Shown here piece after piece: positions 26,010 through 34,502 of a stretch of 54,585 nucleotides of DNA. The position numbers and the translations under genes are program-made. The notes beneath the pieces were generated by a model. It saw nothing but the letters and a program-made list of their open reading frames with translations. It ran no database searches and was not told the origin of the DNA. Location: the NCBI GenBank assembly GCA_964462945.1, contig CAYWZW010000035.1, positions 1 to 54,585 of the forward strand, given 5' to 3'. Numbering within the stretch: position 1 is the first letter of the stretch; every line of letters starts with the position of its first letter. The stretch comes from GCA-020343675 sp964462945. Lineage in GTDB: Bacteria; Planctomycetota; Phycisphaerae; Sedimentisphaerales; Anaerobacaceae.

Positions 26010-27818
26010 ATGAAGACGGCAGAAGCTGGACAAGATTCGGCTGGTGTTGTACAGACGAAGATGGTTCAAGTCGTCGGGCCTGTGCACCCGCTGGAGTTGG
26101 AGTGTGGCAAAACGCTTGGACCGATCAATGTGGCCTACGAAACGTACGGAAAGCTCAACGAGGCGGGCGACAATGCTGTTCTGATCTGCCATGCACTTAG
26201 CGGCGACGCTCACGTAGCCGGGCTGTACGGCCCGGACGACAAGAAGCCCGGCTGGTGGGACATCATGGTCGGCCCGGGCAAGGGGATCGATACAAACAAA
26301 TACTTCGTCATTTGTTCGAATTTCTTAGGCGGGTGCAGTGGAACAACCGGGCCGTCCTCGATTAACCCGGCGACAGGCAAACCGTACGGCCTGGACTTTC
26401 CGATCATAACCATCGCCGACATGGTAGAGGTCCAAAAGCTGCTGCTCGACAGACTTGGCATAAGACAGCTCCTGGCCGTCATCGGCGGCTCAATAGGCGG
26501 AATGCAGGTCCTGCAATGGGCGATTGCGTACCCTGATTTTGTCAGGGCCGCGATACCCATCGCCACGACGACACATCTGGCAGCGCAATCGATTGCTTTT
26601 GACGCGGTGGGCAGAAATGCGATTCTGGCGGATTCAAATTTCACGGGCGGCCAGTATATCAACGGAAAAGGCCCGGCCAGAGGTTTGGCCATTGCACGGA
26701 TGATTGGGCATATCACGTACTTGTCCGAGCAAGGTATGCGGGAGAAGTTTGGGCGGCAGTTGCGGAATTCCGACCGCTACAGCTACGACTTCAACTCTGA
26801 GTTTGCCGTTGAGACGTACCTGGATCACCAGGGGCAAAGTTTTGTGGAGCGATTCGACGCCAACAGTTACCTCTACATAACCAAAGCGTCCGATTATTTC
26901 GACCTGGGAAAGGAGCACGGCTCTCTGAAGCAGGCTTTTGCAAATACCACGTGCAGGTTCCTGGTCATCAGTTTTGCAAGCGACTGGCTCTTTACGCCCG
27001 CCCAGTCCAGGGCCATTGTTGATGCGCTGGTTGCCAACAACAAAGACGTGAGCTTCTGCGACATCACCTCACCGTACGGTCACGATGCCTTCCTGCTGGA
27101 GCCCGAAATACTCGGCGCTCTGCTCTGCGGCTTTCTGGATGCGAGCCACCGGCCGGGAGTTAGAAAGCACAGCAGGAAGGCAAAAACAGAGGGCAGCGCC
27201 TGGATGTATGGTTCCGGGCGCACGAATCGGATTCGCGTCGATTACGAGGCGATTGAGTCGCTCATAGAGCCAAACAGCACGGTGCTGGACATCGGCTGCG
27301 GCGACGGCGAGCTTCTGGCCAACCTCACCGCCGATAAGAACATAAAAGGTGAAGGGATCGAGCTGGACCAGGACCTCGTCATAGCTTGTGTCGATCGGGG
27401 ACTATCTATCGTGCAGCACGATGTTGAACAGGGTTTGGAGAACTACACCGATAAGAGCTATGACTATGTGATACTTTCCCAGACCGTGCAGACGGTAAAG
27501 AATCCGGAAAAGGTCTTTGCCGAATTGCTGCGAGTCGGCAGAAAAGTCATTGTCAGCTTCCCCAATTTCGCCCATTGGTCGTGCAGGGCGCAGTTGCTGT
27601 TTCAGGGCCGGGCGCCGATCACACAGCAACTCCCCTTTGACTGGTGCAACTCGCCCAACATTCATTGCTTGTCACTCAAGGATTTCGACCGCTTCTGCAA
27701 AAAGCTGGGGGTCAAGGTGGAAAAGAGAATCCCTCTGATCAAATCGCGTCACAGTCCGGTACGATTTGCGCCCAATCTGTTTGCCGAGCAGGTGATCTAT
27801 GTCACAAGCAAGGGATAA
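26010..27818 (+). CDS. metX: Homoserine O-acetyltransferase fused to MetW (MetX-MetW)
   Basis: A 602-residue fusion. Residues 1 to about 390 are MetX: LICHALSGDAHVAG, GGCSGTTGPSSINP, the nucleophile Ser161 in GGSIGGMQ, SDWLFTPAQSRAI and the His in YGHDAFLLE. Residues about 410-602 are MetW, a methyltransferase-fold protein (VLDIGCGDGELLANL, YDYVILSQTVQTV, FPNFAHWSCR). MetX and MetW are usually separate adjacent genes; MetW is thought to activate MetX. It makes O-acetylhomoserine for MetY. No strong SD precedes the ATG; an internal ATG at codon 18 is possible. Confidence 0.94.
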   Translation: MKTAEAGQDSAGVVQTKMVQVVGPVHPLELECGKTLGPINVAYETYGKLNEAGDNAVLICHALSGDAHVAGLYGPDDKKPGWWDIMVGPGKGIDTNKYFVICSNFLGGCSGTTGPSSINPATGKPYGLDFPIITIADMVEVQKLLLDRLGIRQLLAVIGGSIGGMQVLQWAIAYPDFVRAAIPIATTTHLAAQSIAFDAVGRNAILADSNFTGGQYINGKGPARGLAIARMIGHITYLSEQGMREKFGRQLRNSDRYSYDFNSEFAVETYLDHQGQSFVERFDANSYLYITKASDYFDLGKEHGSLKQAFANTTCRFLVISFASDWLFTPAQSRAIVDALVANNKDVSFCDITSPYGHDAFLLEPEILGALLCGFLDASHRPGVRKHSRKAKTEGSAWMYGSGRTNRIRVDYEAIESLIEPNSTVLDIGCGDGELLANLTADKNIKGEGIELDQDLVIACVDRGLSIVQHDVEQGLENYTDKSYDYVILSQTVQTVKNPEKVFAELLRVGRKVIVSFPNFAHWSCRAQLLFQGRAPITQQLPFDWCNSPNIHCLSLKDFDRFCKKLGVKVEKRIPLIKSRHSPVRFAPNLFAEQVIYVTSKG

Positions 27819-27853
27819 ACCATAGACCAAGGGGGCAACTGCCAGGAATGGAA

Positions 27854-28057
27854 ATGCTGAAGATAAACGGCGCTGAGCGACAATTTCCCGCCGGCATACC
27901 GCAAACCCTGACGGAATTGCTGGGGCAGTTGAATATTAACCAGGCGACAGTCGTCGCGGAAATAGACGGCAAGATCATCGCCAGACAAAACTTCGCACAG
28001 ACACGGTTGTCCGCCGGCCAGAGCATCGAATTGGTCCGGTTCGTCGGAGGGGGCTGA
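27854..28057 (+). CDS. thiS: Thiamine sulfur carrier ThiS
   Basis: 67 residues from the ATG at 27854, chosen because AGGA precedes it at good spacing; an ATG 6 bases upstream is in frame. It opens MLKINGAERQF and ends ELVRFVGGG, so the functional glycines are exposed, unlike the carrier at 18.7 kb. It donates thiocarboxylate sulfur to ThiG. The gene is 4 bases upstream of thiG. Confidence 0.9.
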   Translation: MLKINGAERQFPAGIPQTLTELLGQLNINQATVVAEIDGKIIARQNFAQTRLSAGQSIELVRFVGGG

Positions 28058-28061
28058 TCGC

Positions 28062-28835
28062 ATGGATGAGCTGATCATCGCAGGAAGAAAATTCAATTCC
28101 CGCCTGCTCATAGGAACGGGCAAGTTCGCCTCGTCTGAGGTTATGGCCGCCGCCATTGAAGAGTCGGGCGCCGAAATCGTCACCGTTGCACTGCGCCGAG
28201 TCGATATTGAGAACGAAAATGACGACATGCTTGCCGCGATTGACCGCAGCAGATATGTGCTGCTTCCGAATACATCCGGGGCGCGGGACGCCGAGGAGGC
28301 GGTTCGCCTTGCCAGGCTGGCGCGAGCTGCGACGGGCATCAACTGGCTGAAGCTGGAGGTCACGCCGGACCCGTATTACCTGCTGCCGGACCCGGTGGAA
28401 ACGTTAAAGGCCGCTGAAATTCTGGTGAAGGATGATTTCGTCGTTCTGCCGTACATCAATGCGGATCCAATCTTAGCCAGGCGACTTGAAGACGCAGGGA
28501 CTGCGACGGTCATGCCGCTCGCAAGTCCCATCGGCTCGAATCGGGGACTTCAGACCCGCGCAGCCTTGGAGATTATTATCGAGCAGGCGAATATCCCGGT
28601 GGTCGTGGACGCGGGCCTGGGGCTGCCCTCGCACGCGGCCGATGCAATGGAAATCGGCGCCGACGCGGTCCTGATCAACACGGCCATCGCTACGGCGGCC
28701 GACCCCATTGACATGGCAAAGGCGTTCAAGTTAGCGGTCGAGGCCGGGCGAATGGCCTTCAAATCCGGACCCCGTGCCGCAAGCGGGAAAGCGGACGCTT
28801 CCAGCCCTTTGACGGGCTTTCTGAGAGACCAATGA
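28062..28835 (+). CDS. thiG: Thiazole synthase ThiG
   Basis: 257 residues, building the thiamine thiazole from DXP, dehydroglycine and ThiS thiocarboxylate. The barrel opens LIIAGRKFNSRLLIGTGKF; TVALRRVDIEN, the Schiff-base Lys in WLKLEVTPDP, and ATVMPLASPIGSNRGL are typical, as is GADAVLINTAIA. It overlaps thiH by 4 bases. Confidence 0.96.
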   Translation: MDELIIAGRKFNSRLLIGTGKFASSEVMAAAIEESGAEIVTVALRRVDIENENDDMLAAIDRSRYVLLPNTSGARDAEEAVRLARLARAATGINWLKLEVTPDPYYLLPDPVETLKAAEILVKDDFVVLPYINADPILARRLEDAGTATVMPLASPIGSNRGLQTRAALEIIIEQANIPVVVDAGLGLPSHAADAMEIGADAVLINTAIATAADPIDMAKAFKLAVEAGRMAFKSGPRAASGKADASSPLTGFLRDQ

Positions 28836-30004
28836 GAATGTTGATCGCAGCAAGAAACTCCGGCATAGAGACGATACTGGCCGAAAGAGGTCTCGACGAT
28901 CACAGTGCGCTTTGGCAAGAGCGATTTGAGGCCATCAAGGCCAATGACGTTGAAAGGGCCTTGTCTGAGCCGGTGGGTTCGTACAGTCTGCAAAAGCTTC
29001 TGGCGCTTATCTCGCCGGCGGCTGAAGATTACCTTGAAGAGATGACACAGTCGGCCCACACGCTGACTGTTCAAAGATTCGGACGGACCATCAAGCTGTA
29101 TGCCCCTCTGTACCTGTCGAACTACTGCACGAATAGCTGCCGGTACTGCGGTTTCAACAGGGAAAACAAATTCGAACGAACGAGACTGAGTATTGATGAG
29201 GCGGTTGAAGAGGCAGACATTATTGCCTCCGAAGGGTTCAGGGACATATTGCTGGTCAGCAGTGAGGACCGGGGGTCCATCAGCGTCGATTACCTTGCCG
29301 AGCTTGCAAGAAAGCTCAGGGGCACGTTTAGCTCAATCTCAGTAGAATTCTATCAGATGAGCCGTGCCGAATACGCCAGACTCTTCGAGGCGGGCATTGA
29401 AGGGGTGACGCTTTATCAGGAGACGTACGACCGCCGAGCATACGGCCATTATCACCGGGCAGGCCCAAAATCCGACTACGATCGCAGGCTGAGCGCTCCC
29501 GACAGCATCGCCGCCGCCGGCATGCGTGAAGTCGGATTGGGAGTGCTTCTGGGGCTGACGGACTGGCGAGCGGAAACCCTGGCTCTTGCAGAACACGCTC
29601 ATTACCTAATCAAACGCTACTGGCAGTCCCATGTCTCGTTTTCTTTTCCGAGACTGCGGCCGGCCTTTCAGGTTGAAGATTCACAGTTCCACTCTTTCGG
29701 CGACAAGAATCTCGTGCAGATGATAACAGCGCTGCGGCTGTGTTTTGCCGACGTGGGGCTTGTGTTGTCAACTCGTGAGCGAGCCGAATTGCGAGACAAC
29801 CTCATCATGCTCGGCGCCACGAAGGTCAGTGCCGGCAGCAAGACCAATCCGGGCGGCTATTCAGGCCGCACCGACGCGACCGGACAATTCCAGATCGACG
29901 ACAATCGCAGCCCGGCCCAGGTTGCTGCCATGATAAGACGTCAAGGCTTCGAGCCAGTCTGGAAAGACTGGGACAAAGCGTTCCTCAAAGGTCAAAACGA
30001 CTGA
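28832..30004 (+). CDS. thiH: 2-iminoacetate synthase ThiH
   Basis: A 390-residue radical-SAM enzyme that cleaves tyrosine to dehydroglycine for ThiG, the anaerobic alternative to ThiO. The cluster motif is CTNSCRYCGF (C-x3-C-x2-C). FSFPRLRPA and SAGSKTNPGGY are ThiH signatures. Its presence suggests a low-oxygen lifestyle. It ends 18 bases before the convergent YgbA-family gene. Confidence 0.95.
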   Translation: MRMLIAARNSGIETILAERGLDDHSALWQERFEAIKANDVERALSEPVGSYSLQKLLALISPAAEDYLEEMTQSAHTLTVQRFGRTIKLYAPLYLSNYCTNSCRYCGFNRENKFERTRLSIDEAVEEADIIASEGFRDILLVSSEDRGSISVDYLAELARKLRGTFSSISVEFYQMSRAEYARLFEAGIEGVTLYQETYDRRAYGHYHRAGPKSDYDRRLSAPDSIAAAGMREVGLGVLLGLTDWRAETLALAEHAHYLIKRYWQSHVSFSFPRLRPAFQVEDSQFHSFGDKNLVQMITALRLCFADVGLVLSTRERAELRDNLIMLGATKVSAGSKTNPGGYSGRTDATGQFQIDDNRSPAQVAAMIRRQGFEPVWKDWDKAFLKGQND

Positions 30005-30022
30005 GCGTGCGAATGAAACGAA

Positions 30023-30370
30023 TCACGGGGCTTTCTTATTCTCTGCATTGGCTTTTGCGCGTCTTAAACCCTTGGCTTTCAGCAGATGATTTATCGCCAA
30101 CAGGGGATGTTTCGCAATCATCTTAGGGCCTGAGTAGCGCATCACTTCCGTGACTCGTTTTCGCATGTCGGGCTTGTAGCAGTGGATTTTGCATTTCGAG
30201 CAGGCGCCTTTGTTTTCGCCGAATGGGCATCTTCTCAGACGCTCTTTGGCATGATCCAGGAGTTCTTCGCATGTGGGACATAAGTCATCGCCGGCCGTTC
30301 CATGATGAGCGCCACAGAACATCCGTATCATAATGGCTATCGTCTTTTGTTCCTTTTGCAGGCTGTTCAT
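30023..30370 (-). CDS. YgbA-like nitrous oxide-stimulated promoter family protein
   Basis: 115 residues, Cys-rich: MIRMFCGAHHG, LCPTCEELLDHAKERLRRCPFG, ACSKCKIHCYKPDMRKRVTEVMRYSGPKM. This matches the YgbA_NO family, whose E. coli member belongs to the NsrR regulon (recalled). The Cys/His pattern suggests a metal or Fe-S site. It is the last gene of a minus-strand operon whose promoter region carries the same motif as the NsrR-like operon at 39.5 kb. Confidence 0.88.
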   Translation of the reverse strand: MNSLQKEQKTIAIMIRMFCGAHHGTAGDDLCPTCEELLDHAKERLRRCPFGENKGACSKCKIHCYKPDMRKRVTEVMRYSGPKMIAKHPLLAINHLLKAKGLRRAKANAENKKAP

Positions 30371-30400
30371 CGTCGTCTTGCTGGAGACAGATTATCCTGA

Positions 30401-32593
30401 TTATTCACGTTTTGTCGAGCCGTCCGCTTTTGAATTTTCGACGGTTCCGGCAAGAAGACGCTCAAATTCACGAATGTCACTGACCGGCTTCTTGCAGGCA
30501 TAATTCTCGCACACGTAGGCGGCTGCTTTGCCTTCTATGGCAATCTGATTCTTTACAAACGGGACAACTTCGTAAAGGGTTGGGTCTGCTTTGTCCTGGT
30601 CGTGCAACAGCACGACGGCGTTGGGCAAGAATTTGCCGCGGATCAGCTCAAGCATCCGCTTCGTGTCCGCGGCGTCGGTTTTCCCGGCGATGACGATTTC
30701 CCGCGCCGGCCCCAGCCGGAAGCTCAGCGCCTCTAACATCAGCGACGAATAGGCAGGCGACTCTTCCAACTGCCGGGAGAAAGTCTCGAGCACTTTGACA
30801 CCGCGCTCGGTAAAATCCTGGTTCATCGTTAGCCGGCCCAGTTTCAACAGCACAAACGCCGCCGCTGAATTGCCGGACGGGACGGCTCCATCGGAACCGG
30901 GCTTGGTGCGGGCAATCAGCCTTTCACCATCCTTGCCGGCAAGAAAGAATCCGCCCTGCTCGGTATCGGCAAACAACTCAATCATCTCTTCGCTGAGCTT
31001 CTTCGCTGCGGCGAGCCACCTGGCGTCGAAGGTCGCTTCATACAGGTCCACAAGGCCCATCACCGTGAAGGCATAATCATCAAGAAAAGCCTTTTCGATT
31101 GTCTGTCCACCCCGATAGTATCGCGCCAGCCGGCCATTCCCGTGCAGGGTGCCCAAGATAAATTCGGCCGAACGTTCGGCTGCTTGCGTGTATTTCTCTT
31201 CTCCCAGCATCGCTCCGCCACAGGCCAATGACGAAATCATCAGGCCGTTCCAGGCGGCGATGACCTTATCATCCCGATGCGGCCTGACCCTCTTTGCCCG
31301 TGCCTCAAAAACCTTTGAGCGAGCATTCGTCAAGATATTCAAAATCGCGCCGTGGTCCTTCTGAAACTCTTTTGCCAATTGTTCCGTCGGCGTTACGATG
31401 CTGAGAATGGTTTTGTTGCCTTCAAAATTGCCGCGTTTGGTAACACCATAATGGGCGTTGAACAGTCGGGCCTCGTCCTGGTTCAAGACAGAAGCTATCT
31501 GCTCCGGCTGCCAGAGATAAAAGGTTCCTTCCTCGCCCTCGCTGTCGGCGTCCTCCGCGCTGTAGAAGCCGCCGGCAGGATCCGTCATGTCACGCAGAAC
31601 ATAATCGAAAATCTCCCGCGCGACGCGGGCATAGCGCGGGTTCCCGGTAATCTGATACGCCTGGAGATAAACTTTGCTCAGCAGGGCCTGGTCATACAGC
31701 ATTTTCTCAAAATGCGGGACGAGCCATCGCGAATCGGTCGAGTATCGATGGAACCCGCCGCCGATGTGGTCGTAGATACCCCCCGCGGCCATCGCATCGA
31801 GTGTCTTTTCGACGATATGTATCGCCTGAGTATCCGCCGTGCGGTGCCAATAGACCAGGAGCATCGACAGATTGGCCGGCTGAGGAAATTTCGGAGCCGT
31901 CCCAAAACCGCCGTTGACGGGGTCGAACATGTCCCGGAGCTGACCGAAAGCCTTCTTAGAAATTTCCGCTGACAGATTCGCCTTCTGGGCGGGAGCACTT
32001 GGATATTGCAGAAATTCACTCAGCTTGCCCGCCGAGTCAATCAACTCCCGCCGCCTGTCTTTCCATGCCTCAGCAATGGACAGAAGGACGCGATCAAAAC
32101 CTGGCCGACCGTATAACTGCTTCGACGGAAAGTACGTGCCCCCGTAGAAGGGCTTGCCGTCGGGCGTGAGAAAGACCGAGAGGGGCCAGCCGCCGGAGCC
32201 GGTCGTCAGCACGACGGCGTTCATGTAAATCTCGTCCACGTCCGGCCGCTGCTCTCTATCCACCTTGATGCACACGAAATGCTCGTTCATTATTTCAGCG
32301 ATCTGATCGTCTTCAAAGCTCTCATGCTCCATCACATGACACCAGTGGCAGGTAGAGTAGCCGATTGAGAGGAAGACGGGCTTGTCCTGCCTCTTCGCCC
32401 GCCCGAAGGCTTCGGCCCCCCAGGGATACCAATCGACCGGATTATGTGCATGTTGAAGCAGATAGGGGCTGCTTTCGTTAATGAGCCTGTTGGTGTGCTC
32501 GTATGTCTCCGTCGTACTCGACATTTCCTTTTCTCCTGACACCGCACAAATCCCAGTAGCCAAGAGGCCCATCACTAAAATGACGCCTGACAT
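30401..32593 (-). CDS. YyaL/DUF255 thioredoxin-fold protein, secreted
   Basis: About 730 residues from the ATG at 32593 (AGGGG precedes), which gives a signal peptide (SGVILVMGLLATGICAVSG); 23 more codons are open upstream. N-terminal DUF255: SPYLLQHAHNPVDWYPWG and the CHWCHVM thioredoxin-like motif, REQRPDVDEIYM. The rest is an alpha/alpha six-barrel related to AGE/glycosidase folds (HFEKMLYDQALL, GGFYSAEDADSEGEEGTFYLW). Function of the family is not settled. A signal peptide on this normally cytosolic-looking family is notable. Confidence 0.9.
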   Translation of the reverse strand: MSGVILVMGLLATGICAVSGEKEMSSTTETYEHTNRLINESSPYLLQHAHNPVDWYPWGAEAFGRAKRQDKPVFLSIGYSTCHWCHVMEHESFEDDQIAEIMNEHFVCIKVDREQRPDVDEIYMNAVVLTTGSGGWPLSVFLTPDGKPFYGGTYFPSKQLYGRPGFDRVLLSIAEAWKDRRRELIDSAGKLSEFLQYPSAPAQKANLSAEISKKAFGQLRDMFDPVNGGFGTAPKFPQPANLSMLLVYWHRTADTQAIHIVEKTLDAMAAGGIYDHIGGGFHRYSTDSRWLVPHFEKMLYDQALLSKVYLQAYQITGNPRYARVAREIFDYVLRDMTDPAGGFYSAEDADSEGEEGTFYLWQPEQIASVLNQDEARLFNAHYGVTKRGNFEGNKTILSIVTPTEQLAKEFQKDHGAILNILTNARSKVFEARAKRVRPHRDDKVIAAWNGLMISSLACGGAMLGEEKYTQAAERSAEFILGTLHGNGRLARYYRGGQTIEKAFLDDYAFTVMGLVDLYEATFDARWLAAAKKLSEEMIELFADTEQGGFFLAGKDGERLIARTKPGSDGAVPSGNSAAAFVLLKLGRLTMNQDFTERGVKVLETFSRQLEESPAYSSLMLEALSFRLGPAREIVIAGKTDAADTKRMLELIRGKFLPNAVVLLHDQDKADPTLYEVVPFVKNQIAIEGKAAAYVCENYACKKPVSDIREFERLLAGTVENSKADGSTKRE

Positions 32594-32677
32594 ACCGCGA
32601 AGCCCCTTTTGTCTCGTATTGGGCAACCCCCGTTCCACGGGCAGCTCCCGACATAACACCATTGCCGGAGCCGGCGG

Positions 32678-33274
32678 TTATCGTTGTTGCCGGGCCTGGA
32701 GAATTGCCTTTGCCTCATCCAGCGACACCACCCCGACCGCGGCAAGTTTTATGGTTCCGTGGCGGTCGATGAAAAAGGTGGTCGGTATCGAGGTCACGTC
32801 CGCGAAGGGGGCCGGCAAAGTCGTGTCGCCAAGAGATGCGACGGTGTAGTTCATCTTCTTGGCTGCGGCGAAATGTTTCAAATGCTCAGGAGCTTCGTTG
32901 GAAATCGCCAGGATTGCCAGTTGGTCATCCGGCAGCATTTTTCTCAGCTCGATCAAATGGGGAATCTCCAGGTTACACGCCGGACACCACGTCGCCCAGA
33001 ACACGACCAGGAGATCTCTGCCGCGATAATCACTCAGCGTGTGCTTGTTGCCTTCAACATCCTCAATCGCAAAGTCAGACGCCTGCTTGTCGAACCACGA
33101 TGTGAACACAACGTCCCACGTCTGCGTCGATTTCACGACATCGCCCAGGCTCGCGCCCGCACAATATCCGGACTCCAACGATTGATCTTTGACAACCGCA
33201 AAAACCGTCATAGAGGTGACGGCGGCGGCGCCAATCACCGTCCGAACTGCTCGCATTCTCATCTGCCTGCTCAT
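32678..33274 (-). CDS. TlpA-like envelope thioredoxin
   Basis: 198 residues: an N-terminal membrane anchor (about 12-28), a linker, then a TlpA/ResA thioredoxin fold with the redox motif WCPAC (Cys97, Cys100) in LLVVFWATWCPACNLEIPHL, and the cis-Pro region SIPTTFFIDRHG. It faces the periplasm and probably reduces disulfides or serves cytochrome c maturation, consistent with the multihaem cytochromes nearby. It sits in the operon with the secreted DUF255 protein. Confidence 0.9.
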   Translation of the reverse strand: MSRQMRMRAVRTVIGAAAVTSMTVFAVVKDQSLESGYCAGASLGDVVKSTQTWDVVFTSWFDKQASDFAIEDVEGNKHTLSDYRGRDLLVVFWATWCPACNLEIPHLIELRKMLPDDQLAILAISNEAPEHLKHFAAAKKMNYTVASLGDTTLPAPFADVTSIPTTFFIDRHGTIKLAAVGVVSLDEAKAILQARQQR

Positions 33275-33371
33275 TTTTCACCCCTTGATAAGTTTGTTCC
33301 AGCCGACGAATTCCTCTACGTTGCACACTCAAGGCATTAACTTCGCCGGGCGTCTGCTTTCCACACAGGTC

Positions 33372-33401
33372 GCCAGCCACGCACCATAATGCGTGGCTGG
33401 C
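33372..33401. repeat. Perfect 12-bp stem-loop between lipoprotein and tlpA genes
   Basis: GCCAGCCACGCA (33372-33383) and TGCGTGGCTGGC (33390-33401) form a 12-bp perfect stem with a 6-base loop. No T-run follows on either strand. In the 257-base gap of the minus-strand operon it may act as a processing or partial termination signal. Confidence 0.6.
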
Positions 33402-33531
33402 AAACCCGGCCCTGGAGCAATCAACCTTACTATTCACGCCTCCCCTGCCTGCTCCAGGTTTTCCGCCCCACGTTCGCGTTCTGCAGAGACTCTTCGAGGC
33501 GTACCTCGTTTCGGGTCACACTCAAAGGGGT

Positions 33532-33708
33532 TTAACGCGCATCAACATAGGTTATTCTTGGGTGCGGAAAGCCAGTCAAACCCTGCTCCCAGACAACTCT
33601 GTCACTGCTCGTTATGCTGCTGCTCATGGCGGCCTCGTTTTGACAGCCCGCAATTATTCCAAGACTGAGCAACGCAACCACCAATAATGCTACTTTCAAC
33701 GCCTTCAT
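33532..33708 (-). CDS. Small lipoprotein (58 aa)
   Basis: A short gene with AGGAG at good spacing before the ATG. MKALKVALLVVALLSLGII is a signal peptide ending in the lipobox IAGC (Cys22); the mature part is about 36 residues and ends TYVDAR. It is the first gene after the promoter region at 33.85 kb and precedes tlpA. It is too short for common ORF cut-offs. No family is recognised. Confidence 0.75.
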   Translation of the reverse strand: MKALKVALLVVALLSLGIIAGCQNEAAMSSSITSSDRVVWEQGLTGFPHPRITYVDAR

Positions 33709-34031
33709 GGTAATTCTCCTAATTAAACAGTTGACATTTGAACTGCTACACTTGCTTGTTAAGATCGAAACCTAATCAATCCATTCCTTTTGCCATACGA
33801 CCCAAACGGCCCGGTATCGGGCCAGTCAAGGTTTATACGACTATTTTAGTCCTATTTGTTCGCAAAAAACCCATTTGCCGGAAAAATTCAGCAAATTTCC
33901 CATAACACTCTCGTTTGGCTGGCGCGCCAGCGCGCCCTTAATCCCGTGTGTAATCAGCTCCTGCAGGCCGGCTATATCATCCCCAAGGTTGCCGATGCGC
34001 CCCTGAAGAGGCCTTTCTACACCTGCGGCTG
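33709..34031. other. Intergenic control region upstream of the small lipoprotein operon
   Basis: No gene is visible. On the minus strand it holds the motif described at 33839-33862, with a candidate -10 (TAAAAT, 33843-33848) in the same relative position as the NsrR-like promoter's -10. A CTGGCG-type inverted word near 33910-33935 (TGGCGCGCCAGCGCGCCC) is also present. No terminator for the upstream CPGS-protein gene is obvious. Confidence 0.5.
33839..33862 (-). promoter_or_regulatory. Putative NsrR/Rrf2-type operator
   Basis: TAGTCCTATTTGTTCG (33847-33862) matches TAGTCCTACTTGTTCG at 39481-39496 in 15 of 16 bases. It is extended by the palindrome GACTA-TTT-TAGTC (33839-33851). It overlaps a candidate -10 for the leftward operon ending in the YgbA-family gene. 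Confidence 0.6.
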
Positions 34032-34502
34032 TCAAACCCAATCTTCCGAGAGAATCTCTCCCTGCAGACTCACAACGACAGATTTGATGGGGACCTTTCT
34101 GTTTGAAGACTGTGCGGCTTGCTTGGCCAGATCCAACAAACCCATGCAGCAGGGAACCTGCATAATCAGAACCGTGAGGGTGTTTATCTTGGCATCTTCC
34201 AGCCAGGACTTGATCTTCTCCACATAGATGTCTTGGCCCTCATCCAGTTTTGGACAGGCAATTGCAATGGATCTGCCCTTTAGATAATCCGTATGGAAAT
34301 TCCCCAGAGCATAAGCCACACAATCAGCGACCAGAAGCACATCGGCCCCCTGATAATAGGGGGCTTGAGGCGAAACCAAGTGTAACTGAATCGGCCACTG
34401 TCGCAATTGCGATTTTATCTGTGCGGTCTGTGCTTGGTCCTGTGCCTCTTTGGTTCGAAAGTCAAACATTCGTGAGCCGGGACAACCTGCAAATTCACTC
34501 AT
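34032..34502 (-). CDS. CPGS-type putative Fe-S/electron-transfer partner protein
   Basis: 156 residues. It opens AGCPGSRMFDF, then QLRQWPIQLHLVSPQAPYY, ADVLLVADCVAYALGNFH, IAIACPKLDEGQDIYVEKI and VLIMQVPCCMGL. I recall this segment as the C-terminal half of ferredoxin-like proteins encoded beside hydroxylamine/NO-stress genes in anaerobes; here the ferredoxin half is absent. Conserved Cys (CPGS, ADC, ACPK, PCC) suggest metal binding. It overlaps the hemerythrin gene by 4 bases at the end of the NO operon. Confidence 0.75.
   Translation of the reverse strand: MSEFAGCPGSRMFDFRTKEAQDQAQTAQIKSQLRQWPIQLHLVSPQAPYYQGADVLLVADCVAYALGNFHTDYLKGRSIAIACPKLDEGQDIYVEKIKSWLEDAKINTLTVLIMQVPCCMGLLDLAKQAAQSSNRKVPIKSVVVSLQGEILSEDWV

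Noticed and set aside
27854..28057. Second masked carrier
   Set aside because: This ThiS ends in GGG directly before its stop and precedes thiG, so it is the normal thiamine carrier.
33075..33437. Minus-strand frame overlapping tlpA (starts GTG, 120 codons)
   Set aside because: It overlaps tlpA out of frame for most of its length. The hairpin inside it and odd Cys/Arg content argue against a gene, although a GGGGAGG precedes the GTG.
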